In this document: positions 12,938 through 25,700 of the stretch, piece by piece
Numbering within the stretch: position 1 is the stretch's first letter
How the letters are laid out: every line of letters starts with the position of its first letter
Assembly (NCBI RefSeq): GCF_932526225.1
Contig: NC_064046.1
Location: forward strand, 4,278,001-4,342,000
DNA: 64,000 bases
Direction: 5' to 3'
From: Nematostella vectensis
Lineage: Eukaryota; Cnidaria; Anthozoa; Actiniaria; Edwardsiidae
Notes under the pieces: generated by a model
Told to the model about the DNA's origin: nothing
The model's input: only the letters and a program-made list of their open reading frames with translations
The model's database searches: none
Translations under genes and position numbers: made by a program

Positions 12938-15900
12938 TAGAGTAGTGTGTCGATGTAGATCTTCTTTACGGATTATAAATGGAAGTGGGATAACAGATGT
13001 TCAAATCATTATGCTCCTTTACGCTTAAACATAGCTTGTGTCCGTAAAATAATTTGTAGAGATTACTCAGGCAAATGTATAACACCACAAAAATAGGCTT
13101 ACAGGCGAACATGTAGCTACTGCAAGCATGCGTTAAAAGGCGAGTTCGATTTTATTACCAGCAAATTTTTACCTTCAGAAGATTAGAAGAAAGAAGAAGA
13201 AAAGTCATAGCTATGGGTTCATAGGTGTTTTTATTTTGATTCATTACTGTTCCTAACTAGACAAAACATCAACAAAAGGGTTATGTATATTGTGGTGTAA
13301 TTCCGAGATTCTTAGGTCATTTTAGGTATAATTTATTGAAATCCCTTGAGTGAGTTTCAAAATTTTCCACCCTCAAATTGGTATTTTATCAATTCTTATT
13401 TGAGTATTCGCAATTGTCGAATATTTTTAGATAAAGCTATTATAATTACTTTTGAAAGAAGAGAGAGAATAAATGGTTTAATTTTACTTGGCGGAATACC
13501 CTCCTTATTGAAGATGTGTTTATAATCAAAATAAAAACGCTACATGTAACTACAAGCACTCAACAGTTGCCAGATAAACATTGAATAACTCTGTAAAATA
13601 GCGCCTCATTACATTGATTTATTGCTTCATTATACGAACTCAATTGTTACACCAGTTCGAGTCTATCCCTAGAATATTGGTCGCCAAGTGAATAGAGATT
13701 ATAGTGATGGGATATGCCAAACATTTTTCCTGAATACCGTATAATATACTAAGACGACTTACTCCATGATTGAAGACTACGCCCCAGGGAGAACAAATAA
13801 AGAAACAATGTTGCGATAGCTATCACTGACGAAACATTAAAGGGATAGACTTAAAAAGTCGCGTCGCCTTGGGCACTGATCTACACCCACCCTTAAGCGC
13901 TGAGATACCATCGTAGAGTCATTTCCCCTGTTGACAAGCGCCAAGAAAATACTCATGCGGACAGATTACAGCCGTGAAATCACGCACTTTGGTCCTAATC
14001 AGAGTTTATTTGCTGTTGATAATCGCCAAGTGCGTTTTAAGTGCGAATAACTTCCCTCGGGCTAACGAGGACAGAAGGATAATACCCTGAAAGACTTCAC
14101 TGGGAGTAAGGTGAAAATCGTTTAAAAAAGCGTAAGAGAGTCAGACATTTGCGCATTCTCGCACTCCAGTGATAAACAAAATTTCATTTGTTACACGTGT
14201 TCTTGAGTAAAAACAATCCTAATACATGGGCAAGTGTGTTACCAAAGAGACAGAGAAAAGCTTAGGAAAACTCACTTAGTATCTGTGTACTCTGCGCCTG
14301 CAATGCGCTTCTTTGTTCATCATATTATGGAAGATAAACACACACTCGGCATATGAGGACACGCCGGCTCGATTACTTGACACAATATTACTTGAATCTT
14401 GTACAAATAACAATATGGCACGTACGAACCGAATGAGATATTAGCCTATTACCTTAAATATAGCCGTTTTGCGCGCAAAGTTTAACATAAGTTGTAAATG
14501 TGACCTAACGCCCACCAAATCGTAACTACGGTTGCGAGCTCAGAAATGTTAAATAAATTGGGTACTGAGTAAAAATTAATAATCGTTAACACCCTTGCAG
14601 GCGTCTTGGGAAGTAGATTTTAGCGCTCGCAAGGTATTTGAAATAACACTGTGCCACTGCTTTTTCACACTTGGTATTTTGCTAGGATTATAAAAGGACG
14701 GCTGTCAGAGTGCCTTTAATACGCGCTGGAATACTCGGGTTTCCTGAGTGCTCCTGCCCTGAGGGCAAAACCACATCTATCTCCTTTCTGCCTATTCAAA
14801 AAAATACTTTACTATTTTATGATAACCATATCAATCTTGACGTAATGTCATAACATCTTATGCGGGTCTCCGTTGATAAATCGCTTTAGAAGTGAATATA
14901 TTTTTGTGCGTGGATTTATATTCAGTTATGAGTCTCTATCCACCGTCCTCTCATCACCCTAGCACAATACCAAGAGTGAAAAAGCATCCCGGCTGGTTTG
15001 AGGGAGCTATATTTTCGATTAAACTTGATAAATAAAGACTACATTTTCAGTTAGGTATTTTGAGATTGCTTCTCATAATTTCCTCTCCGGTATCGGTTGT
15101 GTCAGACTAGAGCTCCTAAGGGTTTGGCTATTCGTACCAAGCCACAAATCTCTTCAGAACTTCTCTTGTTTGCCTCATTAGTCTAAGGGGTAATGACCGG
15201 GAAATATTCGTGGGAGCAACGGAACACTTTATGTAGTCCTTACCAAATGTTCATCTTCTTTTCTAGAGAGTTTATTCGTTTTTGTCTGCTAAATAGAATA
15301 CAATGGTTTATCGTTTTTATTGCGTTCTTTATTTTCCACTTATTGGATTCAACACGGAAGCACAAAATTCACTTTGTTTCCATTGTCGCGAGTTTGTCTG
15401 CGAGTTTGTCTGTCTTTTCCAAAGGAATACGCTTTTTATTAATATTCTTCTTATGGTTTTTGAATACCTCGTCGGCTGTTCTTAATGTGTACATATAAAC
15501 CGCAGCGTGGATCTGACACTTAGCTAGGGGTATGGGGGGGGGGAGGGTGGGGGGTGCGCTTCTCCTCGATTACCAAAAAAGGCTTTTAATGAACACAATT
15601 TGATTCTGCATTTTTCAAAGTAACAGACTAACAAAGCATTTTTTTCTGCTATATGAGCCTCGGCATGTTCTGAGCATGTTCTTAAAATTTGGTGAAATCT
15701 CAGGCAGATTGTTCTAATATATAACAACAGAGAAGGAGTTCTTATGTGAAAAAACAGAAAGTGTATTAAAACCCGTCATTTGTGTAATTCAGATCTTCGG
15801 AGGCTTTGATGTTGATCAGTTCTCTCAGTCCAGTTTACTAACGAAAGCTAACGAAACTAGGCAACAAAAAGGCAATTTGAGGAAATTCATTTACGTTAAA

Positions 15901-16329
15901 TATGAGCTGCATGTCTTCATTCTCTTAATTGAGGTAACAATGTTCAACTTTTTTTTCGTAAAGAGCTCAGAATTTTTCCAGGATCCGCGCCTAGATGTTC
16001 TAACAAATATCAAATAATTATCTCGTTTAACTATTCCCTAACTCTGTGTTCCTGAGATGTACTCTTGATCCTTTAAATGCGATACGCTCAAGGGCGCCAG
16101 TATCGTTCATCTCATTTTAATGAGGCTTGAATGTACTTTATTATCCGCAAAAAGAGACTTACTACGCCTGTCAATGGAATCTAATAATCATATCTGACGC
16201 TTCAATGAATCTTTCCTTTTCCAGAGCTGTAGCCGGCCTAAGATTATTGAGGGGCACGATGCAAAAACATTGGGTGGCTCAGCCACGCCCCTACTGGTCA
16301 TTACCTAGTTCTCGATAAGCACTTCACAA

Positions 16330-16830
16330 AAAGGGCACCACTAGATCTAGCTAGCATGCTTAGCCGGGCTGGCTATATAAGGCAGACACAGATCAACAAT
16401 AAGGTATGCACAGGCATACTTAGAACAAATAAATGACCTCTCTTTTCCACAACTACATCAGCCGGGTTAAATATATAAGGCAGACACTGACCAACAAGCT
16501 AGTGTATCATCAGCCGGGCTAAATATAAAGGCAGACACGGACCAACATCTAGATATGTACCGCCATACCTAGTACAAACAGACGACCTCTCTTTTCCACG
16601 AACTAGTATATTCTCAGCCAGGCTAGATATATAAGAGAAACGCGGATCAACATTTTCCTACCCTACCCGCCCTACCTTGATAGACCAAGTCAGCCGAGCA
16701 AGATATATGAGAGGTTTCCCCCACACCTTGATAGACCAAGTCAGCAGGGCTAGTTATATGAGAGAGGTTTCTCCCACACCTTGATAGACCAAGTCAACAG
16801 GGCTAGTTATATGAGAGAGGTTTCCCCAGA
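16330..16830. repeat. Degenerate tandem repeat array (CAGCCGGGCTA... units)
   Basis: Units begin with variants of CAGCCGGGCTAAATATATAA followed by GGCAGACAC-GACCAACA. Spacing is irregular (about 60-120 bp) at the left. From about 16670 to 16830 the array becomes regular, with ~60-bp units sharing CCTTGATAGACCAAGTCA. No coding potential. It looks like an old minisatellite with newer expansion at its right end. Confidence 0.7.
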
Positions 16831-16861
16831 TTTCTTCACATGGTTTATCTTGCAGTACGGA

Positions 16862-16912
16862 ATGAAAACAATAACAAAGGTGTGGCTGAGAAGGGCTCTT
16901 TAATTCTGTGAT
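16862..16912 (+). repeat. Dispersed repeat fragment (also at 28062)
   Basis: Begins ATGAAAACAATAACAAAGGT and continues with GTGGCTGAGAAGGG. It matches 28062-28110, in the same orientation, at most positions over about 45 bases. It probably represents the end of an interspersed element family; I could not define the remaining boundary. Confidence 0.55.
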
Positions 16913-17189
16913 CGCTGTACATGAGTACAGTACTCCCTCACTTTTTCTGTGCGTGGAATCTCGTTTCCATTTTTACCATAGATACGAGCTCGTAAATCAT
17001 CAGGCGCCACTTGCTCGCATCGATTCTCTTCACGCGCAAGACGCGATCTTTCCACGTAGTCTTTTCCCTTATAACCGAAATGCACCTTGTTTTTTTTAGA
17101 AATTCCATAAGTAACCCTTATATAACCTCGTGGTCTTTGAGCGACGAATTTTTCTTATCGTCATCTTCCATTCCTTCACAAGCCTCCGT

Positions 17190-17560
17190 CCATTTCACTT
17201 TTCACCCAACTCCAACGCACTTCCATTCCCTCCGCCAAACAGTTGGAACACCTTTGTAAACGCGGCCTTCTCCGTGTGGCGAGCGTCAATATTTTTGTGA
17301 AGCCTTTTTCGCTTTTTTCCACTTATCCTTAACGCACCTCACTCGAACTCGCCTAAATTATCCATTCCATCGCTAGACAGTTTTACATCTTTGTAAAACC
17401 TTCGTGTATCGAACGTCATTGATTTTGTAAAGCTTTTGGGCCTGTTTCGCTTTTTTTTTTTCACCCGACTTTAACGTTTTAACCCGCCTAAATTTTCCAT
17501 TCCATCGGTAAGCGATTTTAACATCTTGTAAAGCCTTCTTCGTGTGACATCTCAAAGCCC
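17190..17560. repeat. Degenerate ~130-bp tandem repeat, about three units
   Basis: Successive blocks share, in order, TTTGTAAA-CC, CGTGT-GCGAACGTCA, TTTTGTAAAGC, CGCTTTTTTTCACC, CGCCTAAATTTTCCATTCCA and ACATCTTTGTAAA. Copies start near 17258, 17390 and 17525, with a more diverged partial unit to the left. No reading frame is preserved between units. Confidence 0.6.
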
Positions 17561-19664
17561 TGAGAACATTGTCGCTTTCTCAACGTTAACACACCTCGCT
17601 CGTGCGCCTTCTTCGCTCGCCGGGTGTAGCTTTGCCTGCAGCGCGCTATCCGCGCTTCTTCTTATTGCAGTTTGTATTGCGCTCTTAGTGTTTGAAACAA
17701 GCCTCCTCATTGTCAGGCTAAACCCTTTTTTCTCTACACAATATCTAGAGTATTAGTTACAAGTCGAGGGATTGTAACAAGAGAATAGTTCGCATTGTGA
17801 ATTAGCGCGGGTTTATTGTGAGCGAAAGTATAGAATTCACTGATCTCTGTAGTCTTCCATTGTAATCCTTTCTTTCTCTCTTTCCAAGTTCGCTACTCAC
17901 GCTAAAACACTACAGCAGAACCAGAGTCAAAACGCTTAGATTAATGATTTTCTCGCGACGTCAAAACATTTGAATTTTTCAAGTTCTTTTTATGATAGCT
18001 TAAAGTTTATGAGCGTTTTTCTTAAAGAGTGCTAAACCTGAATAAACAATCTGTTAACACAGTATTACGGCACACAATAGCATACCCTCGAGCGGTAATA
18101 TCGGTAGGTTTCACTATTAACACCAAGACAGTGTTGATGGTGATTTGCAATAAGAAGCCATTTTAATAATTTTGTTATCAGTAGTAGTCATTGCGGTCTG
18201 ATTACTTGCTAATATGCCTCCTAAACGCCACCGTAACAAATACCGAGACATTAAACAAAGCGCCGGAACCAAAAACCCTAACCTTGGACGAGTTATGTTA
18301 TCTCGGAGTACATTTCCACTAGCATGTTCCCTCTAATACTACGTTTGAATCGTGTAAACTAAGAGCGCAATACAAACTCCCTTGTTAAACAGAACGCTAA
18401 TAAGAAACCAGTTTGAAATAATAATTAGGTGTGATAAACAAAACTTTAATAACTCGGCCAAATCATCTGTACATACCGGAAGTCGTATTCCGCTCAGCGC
18501 TATGTTGAGTTCATAGTGAGTTTTTTTTATTAATATAGAGTAATCCCGAGAGTCCATTTCGCGCGCTATCCGCCGGCGCCGGGTGAAGCGAATATTTGGC
18601 GGATCAAAGCGCGCAAATGCCCTCCATCTAACGAGGGATTTATTTATTTATCCGATTATCATTTAATCGGCTGTAAAGATCACTTCCTCACTTTTGGTAA
18701 AACGAGCAGGTGTATATTAGATCTCTGTGTGAGATGATTGTCTCGCTGTGCTAAGCACCTATCGAATAACTCTTTAGCTAAGCATCTACGCTATCGCCTC
18801 GTTGTGTGTCAGTCTAAATGGACTTCTCTACAGCCAATTCTTTGTATCGCACAATGGGGGTTAGCGCCAGAGGGCAAGCATCCCTTGGTCCAGTACCTTA
18901 TGTTCAGATACGCTAAGAGATGTATTTCAAGTTAATCTAATGCCGTGAATTACTCCACAGTCCGTCCACCGCGGCGACAGCGCTCCTGGCTCCTCATAAA
19001 CCATTTCCAAAGGACCTAATGAGTCAATCACTTCACCTATTACATCTCTAAATAATTAAATAGTGTTTTTACTGTTAATGTCCTCTTTAACCATCGATTA
19101 ATCACGATTGGGCTATCGCTAAGTAGCACCGAGTGGGGGTGCGACTTGTCCCTGGGGCAATCAGACAATTGAACTAACACCTTTGTTGGCTGATGAGTTT
19201 ATAAAACACTTTACAACCAAAGATGGACATGTAATTGGTGCCTTACAATCACGCGAATTAACACATTTTGTTTTTGAACTCGCTCAAAATCCTCCAATTT
19301 AATTTTTCGAATTAACACGTTCTATTACGCAATTGCCTGTTTTACCGGGAACACATGCAAGCGTCACGTGAGTTTAACTCTATTTTATTTTGGAGTACAG
19401 TAATAGAAAAATGATCAAATGGACTTCTATTCACGACCTACAAATTTGTTTCTGGGCAAGAACAACGCTCCCCACTCCTTGGGGTCTTAAATTGCAGGTC
19501 ATGAAAAAAGTACATTAAATCATTTCTATTACGGTCTGTAGCGTCTGCGTGTCGAGCAAGGGTTAATTGAGTATATATTTAACTACTACAATATGTATTT
19601 TTGTAAATCTTTCTTTGCTAAGTCAAATATCTTTCTTTCCCTTAGTCAGTTAACGCTAGTCTTA
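17561..19664. other. Unique non-coding DNA
   Basis: About 2.1 kb of AT-leaning sequence between the ~130-bp repeat and the first MITE. The longest open frames (60-72 codons) have no recognisable motif. I see no structured repeat in it. Confidence 0.5.
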
Positions 19665-19800
19665 GGGTGCGTTTTTTTACTCGTGATTCCGGAATGCGAA
19701 TGATTAGAATAGAAAAAGCGCGCGTTCGTTTATCCCGCTGCCATTCTAAACATTCTCTACCAACCATTCTCATTCCAGAATGATAGAAAAAAACGCGCCC
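19665..19800. mobile_element. MITE with 3-bp TTA target duplication (Harbinger-like)
   Basis: A 136-bp element with imperfect inverted ends: left GGGTGCGTTTTTTTAC, right complement GGGCGCGTTTTTTTCTAT. A second matched block (GATTCCGGAATG versus CATTCTGGAATG) lies just inside. It is flanked by TTA at 19662-19664 and 19801-19803. TTA/TWA duplications with G-rich ends are typical of PIF/Harbinger MITEs. It has no coding capacity. Confidence 0.75.
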
Positions 19801-20051
19801 TTAGCATTATGGCACTGGTCTAGAATGAGGTTTATCGATTATAATGTATTTCTGTCTTTTTAAGAGATATAAGACCCAAGTAAAGACTAATGATGGATTA
19901 ATGTTGTTTGGGTAGTTGTTGAATCAAATTTTATTCCAAGTATAGTAACATATGTCTCGGATTTGCAAGGGGGAGGTGCGCTCTTGTATCACAGCTCGAG
20001 TTAGCGTGAAGCAGGGTTCGGCGGAAGGGGAGGAGAAGGGGGGTCGCCAGC

Positions 20052-20082
<31 letters not shown>

Positions 20083-20600
20083 ACTTTTCTGAGCGGATGC
20101 TTCTTTATATATGAACGTTTTTTAAAACCAAGCGGTACATATGCAACCGATAACAAATTTGTTGAACAGTTTACAAAAACCTAGGTTATCCCATGCGTTC
20201 TTATAAATAGCGCTTAAGAATTTGAAACCACCACCCACCCCTCCCCCTGAACCCCTGAAACCACTACCCACCGCTCCCCCTCACTTTGCCCCCCCCCCCC
20301 CCCCCCCACACACACACACTTATGGGACCACTTCACCGCCACTGTGAAGGAGGAAGGTATGACTCCCCACCCCTCTGGAATTTCCAACCCCCTGGAAAAA
20401 AATATTTACAGTAACTGTTAAGGGAGAAGGGCATCCCCCCCCCCCCCCCCCCTCTGGAAATTCCTGGGCGTTTGAACCCCCCACCCCCGGAATTTCCAAT
20501 CCCCTCCATGTGGGGTTAGGATATTTTCTGGAACTACACATTCTAGTTAGCGGAAAGAAAGAATTCAAGTTATCAGAGTTCAGGTTAACAGGGAGCACGA
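19801..20600. repeat. Low-complexity region: poly-C/(AC)n tracts and C-rich repeats
   Basis: Two composite tracts of poly-C running directly into (CA)n occur at about 20050-20084 and 20290-20320, and a further poly-C run lies at about 20437-20452. Short C-rich phrases (ACCCACC-CTCCCCCT, CCCCTGGAA) recur between them. A 92-codon minus-strand frame at 20320-20598 is merely a translation of these tracts. Confidence 0.6.
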
Positions 20601-20919
20601 GTTATCAATCTTCAAGTTCGGAGAAAAAGAAATCGCATTATACGATACGGGATTTTACTGTAATCTGAAGCTATCAATATGATACTTTAAACCTTGCAAT
20701 GGGCGGTTGATAAACTCGTCTTGTGATCCAATAAATTTACTAGGGAAAAATAAAATTTGCGCCTTTTCATTCGGGCGATGAGCCTTGTTTGTGGTTATTT
20801 TCCCGCCAAAACTTGGGGCATGAGCCCCAAGAGTGGCGAGTTTGCCACCCAGAAAATGCCTGGTTACCTGGTGCAATGTTCCCATTTCTGCATAATATTT
20901 ATTTCTGCTCCCTAAAAAG

Positions 20920-21196
20920 GAGGGGACGTTGGGCTTTGCGGTATTGGCCCTTTTTTGTACGAGATTGCGGTAAAAGAGCAAAAAACATCCGGTATTTCAA
21001 TCCGGATGATACGCGATCCGGTATTTCAAAACACTGCGAGATTTTGCTTTTTAAACGGCGGTATTGCGGTAAAAAATAAAGTTTTGCGGTGTTAACGGGA
21101 TGTCGCGCATGCTCTTCAAAACCTCGTCTTTCTGTGCGATATTTTCTAAAATTCTGTGTGGTATTGCGGTAATTATACCCCCAACGTCCCCCCCCC
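20920..21196. mobile_element. Non-autonomous DNA transposon with 8-bp duplication (hAT-like)
   Basis: A 277-bp element flanked by the exact 8-bp direct repeat CTAAAAAG (20912-20919 and 21197-21204). Its ends are inverted (GGGGACGTTGGG at left, complement of CCCAACGTCCCC at right). The subterminal GCGGTATT motif is repeated several times inside. An 8-bp duplication is the hAT hallmark. No transposase is encoded. Confidence 0.78.
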
Positions 21197-21555
21197 CTAA
21201 AAAGATCTTTTAAATGCGCGAAAATAAAAGCGTGAGGAAGGCATGTGCATCAATGCGTGAAAGTAACGGCAAAAAATACTGTGCACACTATCACTGCGTC
21301 TTTTTATCTTACTGCTGTAAGAGGTATTGGTAAGCTGTAAAGTTATACTTTTACTCGCGTGAATATCTGAAAACGAAGCTTTTGGACATTTCCCTTTTTT
21401 TAACTTGCGCACAGCAAGACAAAAGTTGCATAGCATAGCATATAGCTTTGGGCTGCTTGTGTTTAAAAGGGCTTTTTTAATGGCGACAACCACTATGCCT
21501 TTCCAATATTGGTGGTTATACAGGTGCTTTGTTTGATACGGCTCTTCTCTTTTGC

Positions 21556-21666
21556 TTTACACTGGTTTTCATTCATACGTTCACCCTGGACATGGCTCTA
21601 CACTGGTTTTCAGTCATACATTCACCCTGTACATGGCTCTACACTGGTTTTCATTCATACGTTGAA
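21556..21666. repeat. 41-bp tandem repeat, about 2.7 copies
   Basis: Units contain CACTGGTTTTCATTCATACG then TTCACCCTG-ACATGGCTCTA, beginning at 21560, 21601 and 21642. The copies differ at few positions. An in-frame plus-strand open frame over it is not gene-like. Confidence 0.8.
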
Positions 21667-22732
21667 CCTTTTGTTTACTAGTCGCAATAGTCTTTTGGTG
21701 GACGTCAATCAACTTAAATACTTCCAGTTCTGCATCTGCCACAACTTTAGATAGACCACAACCAAAACAACATTAAAGTAGATCGCCTTCTTAGCTATTG
21801 TCATCGGGAAAATACAGATAAACACAAAGCCAGCAATTGAATAAAGTTCGAATTGTTTCTTAGATTTGCGTGGTGCTTTTTGGCGCTCTCTCATTGGTTA
21901 GCTGTCTAACAGCCGCCATAACTCCAAAATGACTTCCGTCACCAACAAACGGTTGAGACTCGGAAATGAAAAACATAAGGTGCACATGTGACTGAAAACG
22001 AGTTTAATATTTCCTTTGTTTTTGCTTACTTACATATTTTTTTTTCTGTTTCATTTACTTGCAGGGCTTTGTGTTGTGAAGGAAAGGTTGAAGATGTTAA
22101 CACCACCCAGAGATGTGATCACCCATAAGGCAGTGTAGACTAGGGTGTAGATTTAGCTCAGCTTTAAACATGACAGGGGTCAAAGAGAACCCAAAATTTC
22201 ATACTCTAAAAAATACCAAGGATAGAGAATTAACACCTAAAAACACCCAATTCTGAATCTGATACCCAAAACCATACCAGGATAAAAACTTGCCATACCC
22301 TAAAATACACACACCCTGAATTCTATACCCCAAACATAAAGGTTTATAAAGTTCTTAACCCCAAAGAAATAATGAGAATGAAAAAAGTCTACCTCCCAAC
22401 CCCCCCCCCCCCTCCAAAAAAAAGAAATAAATAAAATGAGACTTCTAAAACCATTGCACTTTATTCCCTCAGTTGCTAAGTTCCTGCAGGCTAAGTGTTA
22501 AAAACACTCAAAACTACAGTAAAACAAAATTGCAAATGGATTTGACTTGCAAATAACCCACATTTATTTTAGATAAAATATTCCAACCTACAGTATATTA
22601 TATAAGTTACCATATGTTTTCTGATTCTTCTATTATTTCTTTGTAAATGGTAGAAAAGCGTTTGAACAAAATAAATAGTATTGCGCCCTATGGTGACATT
22701 GTATATTCCTAATTGTTAGTGGCTACCCCTTT
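21667..22732. other. Intergenic DNA and 3' untranslated region of the beta-carbonic anhydrase gene
   Basis: No gene is visible. On the minus strand, downstream of the carbonic anhydrase stop codon, AATAAA signals lie at 22563-22568 and 22460-22465, giving a plausible 3' UTR of roughly 170-300 bases. The stretch about 22190-22345 is rich in repeated CCCAAA/ATACC phrases without a clear period. Confidence 0.5.
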
Positions 22733-25700
22733 TCAATCCACCTCAGAGCACAGGTTGTTCACTGTGTCTTTATTTATCAAGACAAACTTCTTCTGCTTTC
22801 TTGAAAACATGTACATCTCCCCTTCTTTGATGTCAAACCAAAGGCCATAGAGGTTAAGAGCCCCCTTAGATAGTGGGTTACTGATGAATGGGAACGACTT
22901 GAGGTTGTGAAGCTGCTGAAGCACATTTACCTGGGAAGGGAAAATAATAATGATGCTAGTCCACTCCCCTGCTCTATCCCCAATGTCATTAGTATGATGC
23001 TAAGTCAATCCCTTACTCTATCCCCTAATATCTTTAGTATAATGCTAAGTCAATCCCCTACTTTATTCCCTAATGTCTTTAGTATAATGCTAAGTCAATC
23101 CCCTACTCTATCCCCTAATGTCATTAGTATAATGCTAAGTCAATCCCCTGCTCTATCCCCAATGTCATTAGTATGATGCTAAGTCAATTCCCTGCTCTAT
23201 CCCCTAATGTCATTAGTATAATGCTAAGTCAATCCCCTACTCTATCCCCTAATGTCTTTAGTATAATGCTAAGTCAATCCCCTACTCTATCCCCTAATGT
23301 CATTAGTATAATGCTAAGTCAATCCCCTTATCTATCCCCTAATGTCTTTAGTATAATGCTAAGTCAATCCCCTACTCTATCCCCTAATGTCTTTAGTATA
23401 ATGCTAAGTCAATCCCCTACTCTATCCCCTAATGTCATTAGTATAATGCTAAGTCAATCCCCTGCTCTATCCCCAATGTCATTAGTATGATGCTAAGTCA
23501 ATCCCCTGCTCTATCCCCTAATGTCTTTAGTACGATGCTAAGTCAATCCCCTGCTCTATCCCCAATGTCATTAGTATAATGCTAAGTCAATCCCCTGCTC
23601 TATCCCCTAATGTCATTAGTATAATGCTAAGTCAATCCCCTGCTCTATCCCCTAATTTCATTAGTATGATGCTAAGTCAATCCCCTACTCTATCCCCTAA
23701 TGTCATTAGTATAATGCTAAGTCAATCCCCTACTCTATCCCCTAATGTCATTAGTATGATGCTAGTCCACTCCCCTGCTCTATCCCCTAATGTCTTTAGT
23801 ATAATGCTAAGTCAATCCCCTACTCTATCCCCTAATGTCATTAGTATGATGCTAAGTCAATCCCCTACTCTATCCCCTAATGTCTTTAGTATGATGCTAA
23901 GTCAATCCCCTGCTCTATCCCCAATGTCATTAGTATAATGCTAAGTCAATCCCCTACTCTATCCCCTAATGTCATTAGTATGATGCTAGTCCACTCCCCT
24001 GCTCTATCCCCTAATGTCTTTAGTATAATGCTAAGTCAATCCCCTACTCTATCCCCTAATGTCATTAGTATGATGCTAAGTCAATCCCCTACTCTATCCC
24101 CTAATGTCTTTAGTATGATGCTAAGTCAATCCCCTGCTCTATCCCCAATGTCATTAGTATGATGCTAAGTCAATCCCCTGCTCTATCCCCTAATGTCATT
24201 AGTATAATGCTAAGTCAATCCCCTACTCTATCCCCTAATGTCATTAGTATGATGCTAGTCCACTCCCCTGCTCTATCCCCTAATGTCTTTAGTATAATGC
24301 TAAGTCAATCCCCTACTCTATCCCCTAATGTCATTAGTATGATGCTAAGTCAATCCCCTACTCTATCCCCTAATGTCTTTAGTATGATGCTAAGTCAATC
24401 CCCTGCTCTATCCCCTAATGTCTTTAGTATAATGCTAAGTCAATCCCCTACTCTATCCCCTAATGTCTTTAGTAAGATGCTAAGTCAATCCCCTACTCTA
24501 TCCCTAATGTCTTTAGTAAGATGCTAAGTCAATCCCCTGCTCTATCCCCTAATGTCTTTAGTACGATGCTAAGTCAATCCCCTGCTCTACCCCCCAATGT
24601 CTTTAGTACGATGCTAAGTCAATCCCCTGCTCTATCCCCTAATGTCTTTAGTAAGATGCTAAGTCAATCGACTGCTCTATCCCCTAATGTCTTTAGTATG
24701 ATGCTAAGTCAATCCCCTGCTCTATCCCCTCATGTCTTTAGTAAGATGCTAAGTCAATCCCCTACTCTATCCCCTAATGTCTTTAGTATGATGCTAAGTC
24801 AATCCCCTGCTCTATCCCCTAATGTCTTTAGTAAGATGCTAAGTCAATCCCCTACTCTATCCCCTAATGTCTTTAGTATGATGCTAAGTCAATCCCCTAC
24901 TCTATTCCCTAATGTCTTTAGTATGATGCTAAGTCAATCCCCTGCTCTATCCCCTAATGTCTTTAGTATAATGCTAAGTCAATCCCCTGCTCTACTCCCT
25001 AATGTCTTTAGTACGATGCTAAGTCAATCCCCTGCTCTATCCCCTAATGTCTTTAGTATAATGCTAAGTCAATCCCCTGCACTATCCCCTAATGTCTTTA
25101 GTATAATGCTAAGTCAATCCCCTACTCTATCCCCTAATGTCTTTAGTATAATGCTAAGTCAATCCACTGCTCTATCCCCTAATGTCTTTAGTACGATGCT
25201 AAGTCAATCCCCTACTCTATCCCCTAATGTCATTAGTATAATGCTAAGTCAATCCACTGCTCTATCCCCTAATGTCTTTAGTAAGATGCTAAGTCAATCC
25301 CCTACTCTATCCCCTAATGTCTTTAGTAAGATGCTAAGTCAATCCCCTACTCTATCCCCTAATGTCTTTAGTATGATGCTAAGTCAATCCCCTGCTCTAT
25401 CCCCTAATGTCTTTAGTAAGATGCTAAGTCAATCCCCTGCTCTATCCCCTAATGTCTTTAGTACGATGCTAAGTCAATCCCCTGCTCTACCCCCCAATGT
25501 CTTTAGTACGATGCTAAGTCAATCCCCTGCTCTATCCCCTAATGTCTTTAGTAAGATGCTAAGTCAATCGACTGCTCTATCCCCTAATGTCTTTAGTATG
25601 ATGCTAAGTCAATCCCCTGCTCTATCCCCTCATGTCTTTAGTAAGATGCTAAGTCAATCCCCTACTCTATCCCCTAATGTCTTTAGTATGATGCTAAGTC

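Larger units (their letters stand above)
4984..16329. other. Gene-poor non-coding region upstream of the SOX gene
   Basis: About 11 kb without a supportable gene; open frames are short and show no motif. The first few hundred bases must contain the SOX promoter; a CRE-like TGACGTTA occurs near 5065-5072 but I see no clear TATA box. Base composition becomes strongly AT-rich from about 10 to 13.5 kb. A poly-C run lies at about 12227-12243. The region may hold SOX enhancers, but that is inference from position only. Confidence 0.5.

Noticed and set aside
13640-13670. Possible tRNA B-box (AGTTCGAGTCTA)
   Set aside because: No A-box, no acceptor stem and no cloverleaf could be drawn around it.
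16998-17060. Second hammerhead candidate on the minus strand (CTGATGA near 17004)
   Set aside because: A stem II-like palindrome follows, but GAAA is not placed directly after it and stems I and III are missing.
20320-20598. 92-codon minus-strand Gly/Pro-rich frame
   Set aside because: Translation of poly-C and C-rich repeats only.
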